Source of the DNA: Helichrysum umbraculigerum | Lineage: Eukaryota > Streptophyta > Magnoliopsida > Asterales > Asteraceae | NCBI GenBank assembly: GCA_949592205.1 | Contig: CATIUR010000003.1 | Coordinates: 18,066,501-18,130,500, forward strand | Length of the DNA: 64,000 nucleotides | Direction of reading: 5' to 3' | Shown: piece by piece, positions 22,471-35,621 of the stretch | Layout of the letters: each line of letters starts with the position of its first letter | Position numbering within the stretch: position 1 is the stretch's first letter | Program-made: the position numbers and the translations under genes | The notes under the pieces: model-generated | Databases searched by the model: none | The model's input: only the letters and a program-made list of their open reading frames with translations | Told to the model about the DNA's origin: nothing

Positions 22471-25030
22471 AGAGTCAAAGACCAAGCTTTCACGTAAGAA
22501 TGTACTATGAAATTTCTGAAAATTATTTTATAAATACAACTCCTTTTCATTCCAAAATTTCACTACAGTTCGATTTAAAAAACATATAATAAGAGTTTAG
22601 TTCCAAATATAAACATCCATATAGCTACACATAGTACTGAATCAGAATTGCCATCAGTAGAGAGATCAACTAAAACATAAGTAAGTTTCCAATGCTAAGT
22701 GTCACATTTGTTTAAGAGAAATCCCAGATCAAAATATATTAGACATAATAAAGTGTACGTAAGGGTTCATGATTTACTTACAAGGTCTCATGTTCAAACC
22801 TGACTAGCTATATGGTTATATTCGGTCACATGATACCCAATTAAATCGCGTATATCTGAGTCAAAGTTCACACTTTCCCCAAATAACCGGAACATGAGAA
22901 ACCTCCCCATTTACATCGAGTGTTCTCATAAAAATCAATTGGTAAATTTGCAAACTATACAACTCATCTACACTATCAAATTGAAACCTAAGTACACGAG
23001 CTTGCTACCATCACCGATTCATTATTATCTATATCAATACCCCTTATAATTGGCTTAGACAATTGGCTGAATGTTTGAATATGTCTTATCCAAAATTACG
23101 TATGTACCCTTATTACATTCCATCATATTTAATTAAGTTAACTATAATATTAGTCAATTACATTCAATCATCAATACATGGCAAGTATTAATAGTAGTAC
23201 GATATATTTACGGAACTATACGCAATAGATATAATGAACAACATTCAAATATAGTGTTACCTATATAATTATTAATTTATTCACGGTATATATTCATAAG
23301 CCCACGCCTACATGTTGCCTACATGTTGTGTCCACCGAACACTCCTAACAACGCATCCTTCAGAATTCTATTACCGATAACCCATAACCCATTCCTTCGG
23401 GAGTTCCTTAGGGAATGTTTCACTCCGTGTATCAAACTACAAAATCCTTCCAACGAATTGATCTAGACAAAATAAACTAAAAGGTAAATATATGTGTCGT
23501 CCCCACTGCATGGCGCGGGTTATGTACTATTACTATATAAATCATTTGCATTTGTACAAATGAGTCTTAACAAGGGGAAAAGAGAAATTACTTTTTTAAC
23601 CCTTACAACATTAAATGCAAATGTTACAAACAGTTAAAACAATTATATGTTTTTTTTTTTTTTGTAACAACCATCTATTTACTTGTCCCATTTAATAATT
23701 ATAATGAATATTAATTATTTTTAAGTTAATTGGCTCGGGTTGGATTAGTGGGTCCATATACAGATGTTATAAGTTAATTTCCAACCACAATGCAAACTGA
23801 TTTGATAAACAGATTGTTTAATTTCCAACCACAATGTTGACTTGATAAACAGATTAATTTCCAACCACAATGTTGATTTGATAAACAGATTGTTGGGTCA
23901 AAAGTAACAATCTCAGACACGACTCATATAACTCATTTAGGTCAATTGGCTGATAGTTTGGAGGGTTTGATTTCATGTCAAAATTGGTAGTTTAGCAAGT
24001 TAGTTTCAGTTCGATGAGTTAACCCGAGACCCCACCCTAACCATATAAAATTAAACGCGTTAGCAGGTTTTGGGTTAGCAGGTTGATGGTTGAAAATCCA
24101 AACCTTAACCCTTCTTTTTTTATTGTGGTATCGGATTGAGTTTTTGTGTGTGTCGATAATTACCACTTCTACCTATGATAATTCAAAAGATTATTTATAA
24201 AATATAGCAAGAAAATGATATATCAGTATTTTTCACAATTTTTATGCAAGTACGACACGTTATTGAACGAACAATTAAAGTAAATAAATATTCAATTGTC
24301 GCTGCATTGAACGGGTAGAACACTAGTTGTTAATTAATGGGGAGTTTGATATCATTGCTATTATTTGTAAGTGCTTCTCTCTGCTTAGCAAATAAGTAGG
24401 GCCTATTTTGAACCTTCAAAATAAGCAAAAACATTAAGAAAGGAATCCCCGACACCCCCTAAATCTACCGAAAATAAGGAGCATATCACATCACTATCGT
24501 CAATCTACTATTACCTCTCCATGTAACTACTGAAGAAAAATACCTGTTCGCTTCAAAAGACCAGCTCACTATCTGGAATAGGCGCACATTTCGATCCCTT
24601 ATTAGTTCCGTCCCTGTATCGATAAATGTTGATAATTAACCAGCTTGAACCCATACTGTTTTAACTCTTATCAAAGAATCATTTATTTTGACATTTTTCA
24701 TTTTACCCAAACTCAACTCATGTGTCTTACACCTCTAAAAATATCATGTCGTATATGATTAAAACTTGCACAATCAGAGTTGTATATAAACTGCAAAACA
24801 TCTCTATCAAATTTTGAATTACTATGACAGTACCAAAAGAGTGCAGCAACAAACACATCTATTTGTAACCAGAATCCTCACCAAGGCATTTTCACTCTAC
24901 AAATGTTCGGCATATCATTGATCAAAAATAATTGTTAAAAAAAAATTGAATCTTCCAGAAAGCACCGTCTAGGTTATCAAAGAGGTTTCAGATAACAGAT
25001 CATCTTTATCATATAACGCCGAGCCAAAAC
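22471..25030. other. Gene-free AT-rich intergenic DNA
   Basis: No credible coding sequence. Short GC-containing motifs near 23510 (gcatggcgcgggttatg) and 24285 (gctgcattgaacgggtagaacactag) look like worn Helitron 3' ends, but neither has a clear partner end. Confidence 0.45.
23776..23893. repeat. Minisatellite of three units
   Basis: aatttccaaccacaatg followed by a (t/c)ttgataaacagatt block is repeated three times with a period of about 35-50 bp. Confidence 0.7.
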
Positions 25031-26152
25031 TCAGTTTGCTCTACTTGTACTTGCGTTTTGTCTCGATTCCAGGAAGAGTCTTACAGTAGAGAAGATGAGT
25101 GATGGTTCAGCCATAGCACCAGTTCCATAGTCCCCACATGCGAGTCTCTTTGACACAGGGGGTATAAGAGTGATTCCAAGTTCATCGATCGTCATAAGAT
25201 GCCTTTCCGTGAAAGGATTGGTCCACATGTATGTGTTCATAGCTGGTGCCACAAATATTGGTTTTTCGTAATCCCAAGCTCGAATGACGCTTGTCAGTAA
25301 GTTGTCACACAGTCCACCAGCAATCTGGTTCACCATATCGAAATAAATCTGATCATTATATTATACTGAAGAGTAAAACAAGTTTAAAGCATGGTTTTGC
25401 TTATGTAGTAGTTCATGACCCTATTAAAAGTTGCTCCAAGATACTAAAAAAAAGATGTCGTGTTATGAGTGTTTGAAATAGTTCTGAGGTTCAAAAATGG
25501 TAAACAGTAAACTTTGCTGCTCAACATGACCAGAGGTGGCAAAATGGTGGGCTAACCAAAAACAGATTGGATGGGTTTGACCCAGAGCACTTTTTGCCCA
25601 AATTTTATATTTTAAAAAATTGATGTGTCAAATACTAACACTATATTATTTCAATTTTGCTCTATTTCTGAACAAAATGATTTTGGAGGTTGATTCTCGA
25701 CCAGTTTGACCCGTCTAACCCATTAAAGATATAAATAACCCCAATGACCTATACAAAACTAATTGGATTGACCGCACATTTCTCCACCTCTTAAGAACTA
25801 GGTATGAGTTGCAATATATTACCTTGCCAAGTGTATTTGCTGATAATGGGGCAATCACCATTATATCAGCCCACCGACGTAGCTCTATGTGAAGCACACT
25901 ATCTCCTATCTTTGACCAAGTGGACCATTCATGCTCATCTGTATAAAGAATAACATCCTTTGGAATTGTTGTTCTATCAATGAAATGCAAAGCCGCTTGT
26001 GTGGCAATGGCTCTCACATCTGCCCAATCTGAGAAACAGCTGCAGAGGTTCCCAAACTTTATGGAAGCTACACTTCCACTTGCAGCAAGAAGAATTCGTG
26101 GTTTTCGAGGAGTAGTGTTGACTTGCATTTGTGTAGGGTCAGCATATGCCAT
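25031..26152 (-). CDS. HAL3: Phosphopantothenoylcysteine decarboxylase (HAL3-like)
   Basis: The coding model is complement(join(25031..25324, 25823..26152)), donor AAG|GTAATA and acceptor ACCAG|ATTGC in phase 0, 207 aa; plant HAL3 proteins are about 209 aa. The enzyme is an FMN flavoprotein that decarboxylates phosphopantothenoylcysteine to phosphopantetheine in coenzyme A synthesis; plant HAL3 is also linked to salt tolerance and cell-cycle control. Visible motifs: FMN-binding SGSVASIKFGNL, the active-site His in VLHIELRRWAD, the APLSANTLGK loop that spans the splice junction, PAMNTYMW, and the substrate clamp with its catalytic Cys in LACGDYGTGAM. The start ATG 26152 gives MAYADP. No defect was seen. 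It is the only clear conserved host gene in the window. Confidence 0.93.
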
Positions 26153-27345
26153 AATCCGTGAAATAAACTCCTACAAATTATGCACTCCAGAAAAGTTACT
26201 ACAAAAAACTAGAGGTGCAAAAAAGGTTTGGTTAAAAAAATGTAATAGCTGAGTAATGTTAAACGTGTCTAAATCTAAAATATATGTCTACAGATATGTG
26301 AACTCCACTTGTTGTTTGACATGTAGCTTGTGCATTATCTGTCTCTCGATATTTACCTTTCATCTTGCCTAAGTATCAATCATCTTTTCAAGTCTATGAG
26401 TCTATCTTTAGGTTAGGCATACCAACCATTTCTCATTCATTAGACATTTTGGCTTTTCAGAAAACGAATTTACCTCATTATTCCACAAATACATGCAAAA
26501 GGCTCTCTCATTTTTGTCCGTTCATCTTTCACTTAGTTTTTAGCAATTCCATATTACACAGGTGATCTTGGTATAACCTCTATCGTGTTAATGAAAAAGT
26601 TAAGTTAAATTTGTATACAATTTGTAAGAGTTCCGTTTTCTTGTGGATATACCAATACAATCTTTTTTTGTCAAATTCAAGTTTCTCAATAGACAAACAC
26701 TTTGTTTATTATCTTTAAAATAGAAGTACTTCTCAAGATAATCTCTGTTATAACAAATTCTTCCGATATACATACCGATACCTAGAAAGTCACCGATCTT
26801 TTACACGACATCAATCATTTCGTTCTAAATAAACTAAGAAATAATTAGAATCTAACACTACATGTTGACATGTATACTTCAGGTTAATACTAATTATAAC
26901 TTTTAACTATTGTAGAGTCAAATTCGTGTAACAAGTCAATAGCAAAGACCTGAACTTCAATTATACATACAAATAATACTGATTTATACATTTTTTCTAC
27001 ATTTATTTCGTAAAATCAAACTAGCTAGAATCCTAATATAAACCTTATCAATTCACAAAGTAAATAAATACAAATTCGTGTAATGAATGAACTCAACAGA
27101 TAAATGATGAAAAAGAAAACCTAGAAACTATAAGATCGAAGCATTTAAGTTGTGATTTAATTTAATTAAATAAATAAAAGAACAAAAACAAAATCTTATG
27201 AATTACAGTGAAAACTGGTACCTTGAAACAAGAGGTTTCGTTGACTAGTTTAATTTCCGGTAGTCGGTGTTGACCGTCGCCGGTAGAAGAAGCTCCGGCG
27301 GTGAGTGATAGTGAAGCGTTTGGGTAAAAAGACTGGTGAGAAGGG
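26153..27345 (-). other. 5' UTR exon and leader intron of the HAL3-like gene
   Basis: Upstream of the start codon an acceptor TTTGTAG|GAG (exon begins 26170) pairs with a donor TTCAAG|GTACC (exon ends 27222), giving a 1,051-bp intron in the 5' UTR. The outer exon, roughly 27222-27345, is GC-richer than its surroundings. No clear TATA box was seen. Leader introns are common in plant housekeeping genes and often raise expression. Confidence 0.55.
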
Positions 27346-28130
27346 TAGATATGGAATTCAATGAAATTAAATGACTTCTTTTTATTTTCGTTTTGAGCTT
27401 TTAGTTTGATAATTTGCAAAAATTTACCTTCAAGTTTATAACAATTTTGTGAACTTAACAAAATTTTACAATATTTGTTAAATAGTAAAGCAAATGAAAT
27501 AGTAATAAGTATTTTGTTGATAAATTTGGTAGAGCCATTATATAAAATTTTTCATAAACTAGAAATATTATACTTGACAATACTATAATTGTCAAAATAA
27601 AATATTATAAGAATAATTGTGATAACATATTGCAGTTAGTTAATAAGCATTTATAATATATGTATAACTAAGTAGTGAAACGATATACGATATAGCATTA
27701 TATATATAATGTACTATGCTTTATAATGTATTTATATTTATTATCGATTTAAATGTACACAGAATACAATTATTGTGTAAAGATATTACTTTTTATTAAA
27801 ATAGTTAAGCATTTAATACATAAATAACCAACTAAATAATGGTATTTGTTTGAAAATAAATAGTTTTAAACTTATATATTAAAATAATAAAGAAATGAAA
27901 TTTGGTCAATATTAAGTTAAAAGGCGATGGGGAAAAAAATGAAGGGTTAAAACAGATAACTTAGTGAAAGTTTGAAAATTAAATCATTATAAACCAATTA
28001 ATAAATGATGTCAATTCTCTTCTAATATCAATTGAGTAGTTGTTATGAATAGTAATTTTTGTTTGGACTTTTGTATAAATAGGTTTAATTGCTAATATAA
28101 AATTAACAATTTTGATATAGACAGTAAAAC
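27346..28130. other. Gene-free AT-rich flank of the HAL3-like gene
   Basis: Extremely AT-rich with scattered TA runs. It includes the upstream promoter zone of the minus-strand gene, but no specific element could be named. Confidence 0.45.
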
Positions 28131-28230
28131 AAAGGTTGGTCCAAGTGGTTAAGATGTTGATAGTTTGTTCAATGACACTAAGGTTCAAGTCTTAATTCCT
28201 CCATAACCACTTAATTAGGTTTTTTCTTCA
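28131..28230 (+). mobile_element. tRNA-derived SINE candidate
   Basis: Box A TGGTCCAAGTGG (28137-28148) and box B GGTTCAAGTCT (28182-28192) are spaced 33 nt apart, as in tRNA-related SINE heads. An ATT microsatellite tail begins just downstream. The length is approximate and no target duplication was recognised. Confidence 0.55.
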
Positions 28231-28232
28231 TG

Positions 28233-28235
<3 letters not shown>

Positions 28236-28268
<33 letters not shown>
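28236..28268. repeat. (TTA)n microsatellite
   Basis: About ten to eleven TTA triplets in a row, directly after the SINE-like sequence, possibly the expanded tail of that element. Confidence 0.9.
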
Positions 28269-28269
<1 letters not shown>

Positions 28270-28270
<1 letters not shown>

Positions 28271-29823
28271 ACTAATTTAATAATCTATTCTATTTATAAT
28301 AAGAAAGTATAAAATATTTAAAAACTTTGACCAAAATTTGAATGGAGAAATCTGAACCTTCTATTTCAAAAGTCAACATGAAAATCCATCCATACGTTCA
28401 TTTGCTGACATCATAATCATCTTATTAAATAGACATTAATCCCCTTCCTAATTTTTTGTTCAAATTCAAATTTAATAGTTTAATTTAATTAAAATTAATT
28501 TAATTAATCTAATCTAATTTAATTTCAAATTTCAATTTCAAATTTCAAAAGCAATTAAAACCCCAGGACAACATGTATATTCAATTATTATGTAATTCAA
28601 TTAAAATAAAAATAATTAACAAAAAATAGTAAACTAAAATTGATACCCTCAATTCGTGACTAGCAAATGTGAGGATTTGATTTGCATAAACGGATCAAAT
28701 ACATAACAGGAGCTCGTGAAATATAGATTGGATTAGTATCACCATACTCTTAATATTTTGATCCGATTAACAGAGTCGCTTCAAATGCATAAAAGGAAAT
28801 AAGTCTTTGGATTCGATTTACATAATCGCTGGTTAGTCCCTATTCGTATATACGATTTTAAATTTCTGATCCTCTTCTTTTGGTAAGCCTATTATGAAAT
28901 TTGCAATGTGTATGTACCGAGTATTTGATATATTGAATTATTGCATATGACATGTTTGATGAAATGCCTCAATAGTAGGCTTAACTTTGCAAATTGATAT
29001 TGTGTATTTTTATTGATTCTTGAAGACTCTATTATTTGTTACGGTCCACATATTAACATAGCTTTGGACTGATACATGTCACAGACTCACATCGATTATA
29101 ACAGTGGGATTATCATAGAAAACTTTTTTATGCTACATGTTAGCCTACATTCTAGGAATTTTAATTACAACCAATCCTTATCCAATCTCTTAATCAAAGC
29201 TGATAATTCAAAATTTAAAATTCAATCCTACTTTTATGCATAGATAGAGTGAGTTAGTTATGTATATGAATTATATATTTATATCCCTGTAACATATTAA
29301 CATTGACACGACCTATTTTCTGCATTGCATTCAATCATTGATCGTTTAAAATACATAATTAAAAGCTGCCTACAATTTGCAACCCAAACTGATTTTGAGC
29401 CCACCTTTTCGGAAACAAAATCAGCGGACCCCATACAAATAATCTACTGCATTATGCATAAATTGTTTTCAAAATTCAAATTAAAAAATATGCAACTATG
29501 ACTTCACCCAGGTTTGCTTCTACACAAAGAATCAATATCATTATAATCTTCTTCCATTTTTTAAATTTAATTCTAATTTCTTTTATGTGTTTTTTATTTT
29601 GTAGGTGTTTAAACCTATATTTGGAGTTTTTATTGTTCAATTCTCAAGTTTTAGGTTGGATTCAGTTATATTATTGCTTTAACATGAATTAGTGCTCTTG
29701 TCACCATTTTCAGTTTTGATTTATGCCTGAACTACTTAATCTACTTAATATTATTGTTGTTTTTTGGTTTGTGGTTAATTGAAAGGTTCGACTCTTTTAA
29801 ATACTACAATATCATTCATTTCA
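28270..29823. other. Gene-free AT-rich intergenic DNA
   Basis: No coding signal, TIR pair or LTR was recognised. Runs of attaatttaa and aaatttcaaatttc near 28490-28545 are simple-sequence in character. Confidence 0.45.
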
Positions 29824-29828
29824 TTTAT

Positions 29829-31931
29829 TGTAACATCCACTCCGGTAGCCTGGTATTTTTCTATTTATAATTGCGTATTTAATTGTTTTAAATAATTTTG
29901 CGATATAATTGTTTAATTGTGAAAGTTAGTAAAATAAGTCTCAGGACTTATTGTGGTTAATAAAATGTTGCTTGAATTAAATTATTGAAGTTGACGGAAC
30001 AATAATATAAATTTCTCGCAATCGATATTTAGGTGTCAGACAATAGATTTAGAGCGGGTATAAAATACCCATTTAGTGAGGTCGGCTTAAAAAGGGGCCG
30101 ACCCTTTTTGTGGTTTACTTTACCAATTCTTGATCTTTCTTATTCCATTTCAAACACCCACAAACCCTAGCTAGTAAATCAAGTAAAATCATCAAACTAG
30201 AAAGTGATTAGAGGTTGTAATCTACAAGGTATCATCATCATCTTCTTCTTCTATTCATCATCTTCTTCATGTTAAAGGTAAATGGGGTTTACTTCCAATT
30301 TTAGGTTTGATGAATAAATGGTTAATCGGAATTGTTCTTGCAATTGTATGATGATTACTTGTTATATATGATGATATGTGATGATTTGTAACTAGTTAAT
30401 TATATCAAATTCAAGTTTTGAGTTAAGATTTAAGTTAGTTTGATAATATGAATGGGTTTGGTCATTTTGGTGAAACCTTGAATCTTTGGATGTTATTGTT
30501 GTTAACAAATGTTAGATAAGTATTGTATGAAGTTGCTACAATCTTAGATATCGAGTTTTCTGCGGATTAGGCTCAAAAGTTGGAATTTATAGTTTTTGGT
30601 TCGTGCATTATTAAAAACTGCTGCTGCTGTTCTTGATCTGGAATTGAAGCCGGCGGCTTCCTAAGCCTAGCCGGCGGTTTCTGTTATAAGTTGGGGGAGC
30701 CGGCGGCTTTACCAACAAAGCCGGCGGCTTGTGACCCATAACCGGTGGGTCAATGACCCGAACCGGCGGATGCTAGAGGCTTTAAAACTCAATAAAGTTC
30801 TGTTGATGAAAAACATAATTTACCCGGCGGTTGAATAGGGTGACCCGGCGGCTAACCATGGGAAGCCGGCGGCTTCCATGGCCAAGCCGGCGGCTTCTGG
30901 CTGTTTCCAGGGATTTTTCATTTTTAGTTTTTAAAACCTTTCGAGTGTTAGTACATGTAATTATTTGACGTATTATGATTATGTGTATGATTAGTGGTCG
31001 TTAATATAAGTGTTTAGAATAATGAACTCCAAATGTGTCGAACTTTTTATAAGTTATATTTGGACGATAACGATTACTAACTTTTATTTGATGTTGAATC
31101 TCAGATCCTCCGAAAGATAACGTTGCTCAGAGAATCTGAGTCAGTGAAGACGAAGGTATTGGTGAGTGGATTCAAAACTCACCGTTTGGCTTAGTTGTAA
31201 TCATTTGATTACGACGGGTAAACGTAGACTTGATTATTGAGTTGATTAGTTGTTATTGTTGATCATATGCCTATATGTGCTTTGTGTGGCCTTCGGGCAT
31301 TGTTGTTAATGAGGTCAACGAGTTGATGAACTGTTGGTTGGGCTAGTGTGTTGTTGTGTGAATGGTACAGGGATGTACTTCATTTGTTGTGTGTGCTGAA
31401 CTGTACCTAAGTATAATAAACACTAGCTATCGGTCTCGTCCGTTATGGCCATACGGATATGTTTGGATAAGTGATCTTGGGGAGCCGCCCGGGTACTAAG
31501 GTTATCCCCGGATCCGCCGATCCTCATTAAGTTGTTGTTGACTGTTGTGTTTGCGAATATTTGTTGTAGTTAATTGGTTTAGCTAAGTTGAATGTGGGGT
31601 GTTGGATTTACTCACTTAGCTATGTGCTAATCTCTCGTTGTTACTTCCTGCAGACTTTTGTTTATGCATGCGGGTGGGTAGCAGGAAGGTCAAACCTTGG
31701 AAGCATGGAATGTTTGATATTCAAGCTACTCTGATTATTTTTGTAACAACTCAGTTTAGTTTATATAATACCCCGACATGCTAGTCTTTTGAACAAGTTT
31801 TAAATCGTAGTAACTTAACCATCTAAACTGTTTTGGTACTTTGGAAAAATATGTAATGAAGTATTGTGTTTTATTTACCTGCGCTTCCTTATTATCTTTA
31901 ATATTATTACAAGTAAATGAGGGGTGTTATA
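29829..31931 (+). mobile_element. Tekay-type solo LTR (2.1 kb)
   Basis: It opens TGTAACATCC and closes GGGGTGTTATA, resembling the Tekay LTRs further right (TGTAACAAC ... GGGGTGTTACA). It is flanked by the 5-bp duplication TTTAT (29824-29828 and 31932-31936). A strong TATA box, TATAAAATA, is at 30059-30067, then a C/A-rich leader. There is no internal domain, so this is a solo LTR left by recombination between two LTRs. The terminal CA has decayed to TA. Confidence 0.82.
30646..30898 (+). repeat. CCGGCGG palindrome array in the solo LTR
   Basis: Nine CCGGCGG cores plus one CCGGTGG lie within 253 bp. The best units extend to GAAGCCGGCGGCTTC, whose arms pair perfectly around a central G. The array starts about 590 bp downstream of the TATA box. 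Confidence 0.85.
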
Positions 31932-31936
31932 TTTAT

Positions 31937-34900
31937 CTTTCACCAGCAAGTATGCATCATATAAAATCAAGTATGCTTTGATTGATTCCGCAAAGAACGA
32001 GAACGAAAGAACAAACGACCGGTTAGTTTCATCATTTTTGAAACTTGATTGATTTCTAGACGAATCTTTGTCAATTTATGATACTACGGTTATCTAACTG
32101 GTATAAAATGTTTAGTTTACTATTTATTTGTTCAACTTTTATTGGATGAAAATCGAGTAATAAAGTTTGCAATTGAAGATGAAGTTTGTGTGCCTACTAA
32201 CTGTTCGATGAAATAATCAATGCATTTGAAGTTAAAATGTTTTCCATTATGAAAGTGACAGAACTTGTATATACTAAAATACGTTTATGTTGTTGCGTTT
32301 GATTGAAGAATCTTTCAATAAACCCTTTAATGACGGTTGGGTGTATGCAATATGTGATTTTGATGGAAAGTGTGGTGTTAGACTCGTTTTAGTTGTTTCA
32401 AGGTTTAGGCCATACATCCTTGGAAGTAATGAGCTTATTAGAAAAATCTAATATACACTTAAAAATTACTAAGTAGAAGAACTCTATATTTGGGTATGTA
32501 ATTTGCATGAAGTTTGTTATTGCATCTATTATTATACTTTATACGATACATTTTACCATTTACTCTTTGTATTATATTTCAATATATGTAGATAACAAGG
32601 GAAAACATTCATGAAGGTTTAACGTATCGCTCTGTTCTCTATTCCCTTTTTGTTCTTTCAAACAGTATATTTAAGTAGCCGACTGTTTTGTTTGTTATAT
32701 ATAGTCGATTGCGAGTCATTTTCTGGATTTAGAAATGCGAATCCTTTCATGCAACTGATCTTATAAAGTCAACTTATTATATTTGATCAACCGCTTGATA
32801 ATATCTTATGAATATCCTTTTTAACAACTAGACTGGTTCCACTTCTTTTCCACTTGCAGTATAGAGTTTGACGGAGATGATCAGCTTATTGCTATTGATG
32901 GTCTTTCACGGCATATGAAAGTTTTTGAGTTTGATTTTCTAAGTATTGCACTATGATTGATCTAAACTTCTGCTTACTAATACCAAAACCCCTTAAAATT
33001 ACAAGTATATGGGATTCCGTTGTGTAACTATTCTTTATAAGTTAATTGTGGCTGACAATTGGAATGTATTTGTTTGTTTTAGGGACTGTAAATCCTTTCT
33101 GTAGCGCGGGTTAAACTACGAATGATTTGATGATGGAGCTCAGCCGCATAGCCACTCAAACCTAGAGAGGTTGATAAGGTAATATGATCAATTAAAGTTT
33201 TTAGCATCTTTTTATATAAAATGATTCGTTTGTTTTTCATCAATCTTTTCATTATTTGTATGTATCTTATCTATATTTGAAGTAATGCGTTTAATTTTAA
33301 CTAAAATATTCAAGGCATACCTACTGAATGTTTATACTAAACTTTTCGATTATTTTAATTTAACTAAAGATGAGATAACTGGATGTTAAACGGTAACAAG
33401 AATCATTTATAGTCAATGGAAGGTGATTTTTCTTTTTCATTTTAATTTAAATAGACATTGCAAAAAGATGGCCTAAAAACGTGATTATTCTTATAAGCCT
33501 TGAGTGGATTCCTTAATCCCAATGCAATTGTTTACAGACCTTACTGCATTTTTTTAGGGGTTGAGTTATTGGTCCTTAGCTATGCAATGGTCCTTAGCTA
33601 TACAATGGGTTAGTTCATACTATAATTATTGATGTTTTTTCAATTGTACTCGGTATAAGAAACTTCTTTAATTGCTTGGGTTTTTATGAATTTAGGTTTT
33701 CAACATAAGCTATGAAATCAATGTGTTACTGAATGCTACAAAGTACAAAGTAATGGTGATTTTGCTATGACTTTGGTGCTTTATTAGTTGTGTACGATCT
33801 TATCTGCAAACAAAACAGGTATTGTACTTGATTAAAGGCCTGGTGAAAATTATAAATGTTTTGTATTGTTCTTGATGAAGATATTCAAGATGTAATCTAT
33901 TATTGAATTTGAAAATGATAGATAAGTTATCAAAATCTTGAATACATTCTGAAATAATAAATAAATGAAGAAAAAAAAAACTTAGGTTATGCATCACAGA
34001 TAAATTCTCCTACTTTTTGTTATGTGAAATAACTGATAAGTTGCTCATTTTAGCAAGTAATTTATCCGTTTGTGTTTTTCTCATTGATACATCAGAAGAC
34101 ATGGATCACCTAAGGGTCAAGGGTTCATCCAAGGTCCTTGCATTCTAATGCTAGGAGTAAGTGAGCACCGGGAATTAACCATGCATTCTGAACTCACCAA
34201 ATACTTGTAGGGATGGTGATGCTCAAATAGTTATGAGGATGGGAAAAAGTAGGTCTATCATACAATAGATATTTCCATTTCAATCCACAGGTACTACACG
34301 GTATTATAGGTTGCAAAATTGTTGGTTTGGGAAGTTGTCAAATTTGGATGACTATTACGACTGGTCAAAACAGTTTGATTGAGCCACACAAACTTTACTT
34401 TGTAAGTTAGTTACAGTAATATTCTATTAACACTTAACTATATGAAATCGGAATTGCATAAGACATTTAGCTAAACTTTTAGTATCCCATTGACCCATGT
34501 AACTCGAATGATTTGTTTACATAAATATACTGAAATTACACATTTTAATTCGTTTCTAGATGAAAGTCAAGGTGATTTGTTTCCTTGAATGTTGTAACAA
34601 ATTTTTTGTGGCTATTTGTGCGCGTTTTTATTTTTTTTCCTATGAAACACGATTCTTTGCATCACCCGTTATTAAATGGGTCAAGTTTACCATATTTCTT
34701 TTTCTTTTTCAATTTTTCTGTGAGGTGTTGTATGACGTTCTTCATTATATAAATTTGTTGTGTAAGGTAATTTCCAAGCTCTATTGTCTTGCATTAAAAC
34801 ATTAAAAGGATTAAAGTATGTACATTTGGGTCTCCCTATGATAACAAATTAAATTACGTAGTAAAGTTCAGATTATAATCTTACCTGCTTTGGGTGATCA

Positions 34901-35616
34901 TGATTTTGCTGTGAATCATGATTCTTTGCTTCACCCCTTTAAAAGGTTCGAGATACATCATTGCTCGAGATAAAACGTTGCCGACTTGACCCATTTCTAA
35001 TTAAATGGGTCTAAATTGCCACCGATTTTTAGGGTTCTACAACATACTTATTTTTTTGAAATTGTTGTGTAGGGTTATTTCCATGCTCCACTAAGTGGAA
35101 GTGTAAAACTTCTATCATGGCCTCTCTTTGTTTCTCAATTGATGTGATGGAGTATAGTGTTAAGATTTAAGAAGTTTTTTTTTCCAAAGATGGATCACCT
35201 GCAAGTTTAAAATTGGTGTTGGATCAAATTTTAATCAACGGTGTTAGTTGCAAATGGTATACAAACATTGAACTCAAAGCTTTGAGTTTTATGTTAGAAA
35301 TGTTTACATATTATTTTTAGCTTAGTTTTGGTTAAAATTAGAGATGATGATTTTAACCCATTTCTCCTTATTATATTGGATTGATTCATGACATGTTTAA
35401 TTTGAATTTATGTTGTTTTAATGGGATTAACTATGTATGATGGTTATTGTTTTTGATGAGTCATATTTTTTGTTTACTTTGAAGACTCATTGTGTATATT
35501 GTTGTTATTCCTTATGCTACACATATCACATATCTTCTTGTCATTTATATGGTATGGTTAGAACAATATTTTTCAATGATTTAAAAATATGAGCAGTATT
35601 TAGATAAAAAATAATG
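31937..35616. other. Unassigned, mostly non-coding DNA
   Basis: T-rich with no long ORF. Two segments near 34900 and 34625 share gattctttgc(a/t)tcaccc and a following aaatgggtc block, suggesting an old duplication. Apart from the COP1-like exon fossil, no gene was recognised. Confidence 0.45.
32860..32956 (+). pseudogene. COP1/SPA-like WD40 exon fragment
   Basis: After a good 3' splice site (CCACTTGCAG|T) the frame reads IEFDGDDQLIAIDGLSR, then HMKVFEFDF, and stops at TGA 32954-32956. COP1 proteins enter their first WD40 blade with a similar SIEFD-DD-LFATAGVSR-IKVFDF pattern. The match is short, ATAG has become AIDG, and no neighbouring COP1 exon was found. It is either a relic captured by a transposon or chance resemblance. 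Confidence 0.35.
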
Positions 35617-35621
35617 ATAGA

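Noticed and set aside
22775..22880. Third SINE-like segment with catgttcaaacc
   Set aside because: The box-B-like word has no convincing box A at the right distance.
23500..24330. Helitron-like 3' ends (gcgcgggttatgtac and gaacgggtagaacactag)
   Set aside because: Hairpin arms are incomplete, the CTRR end is doubtful at 23530, and no matching 5' TC end was found.
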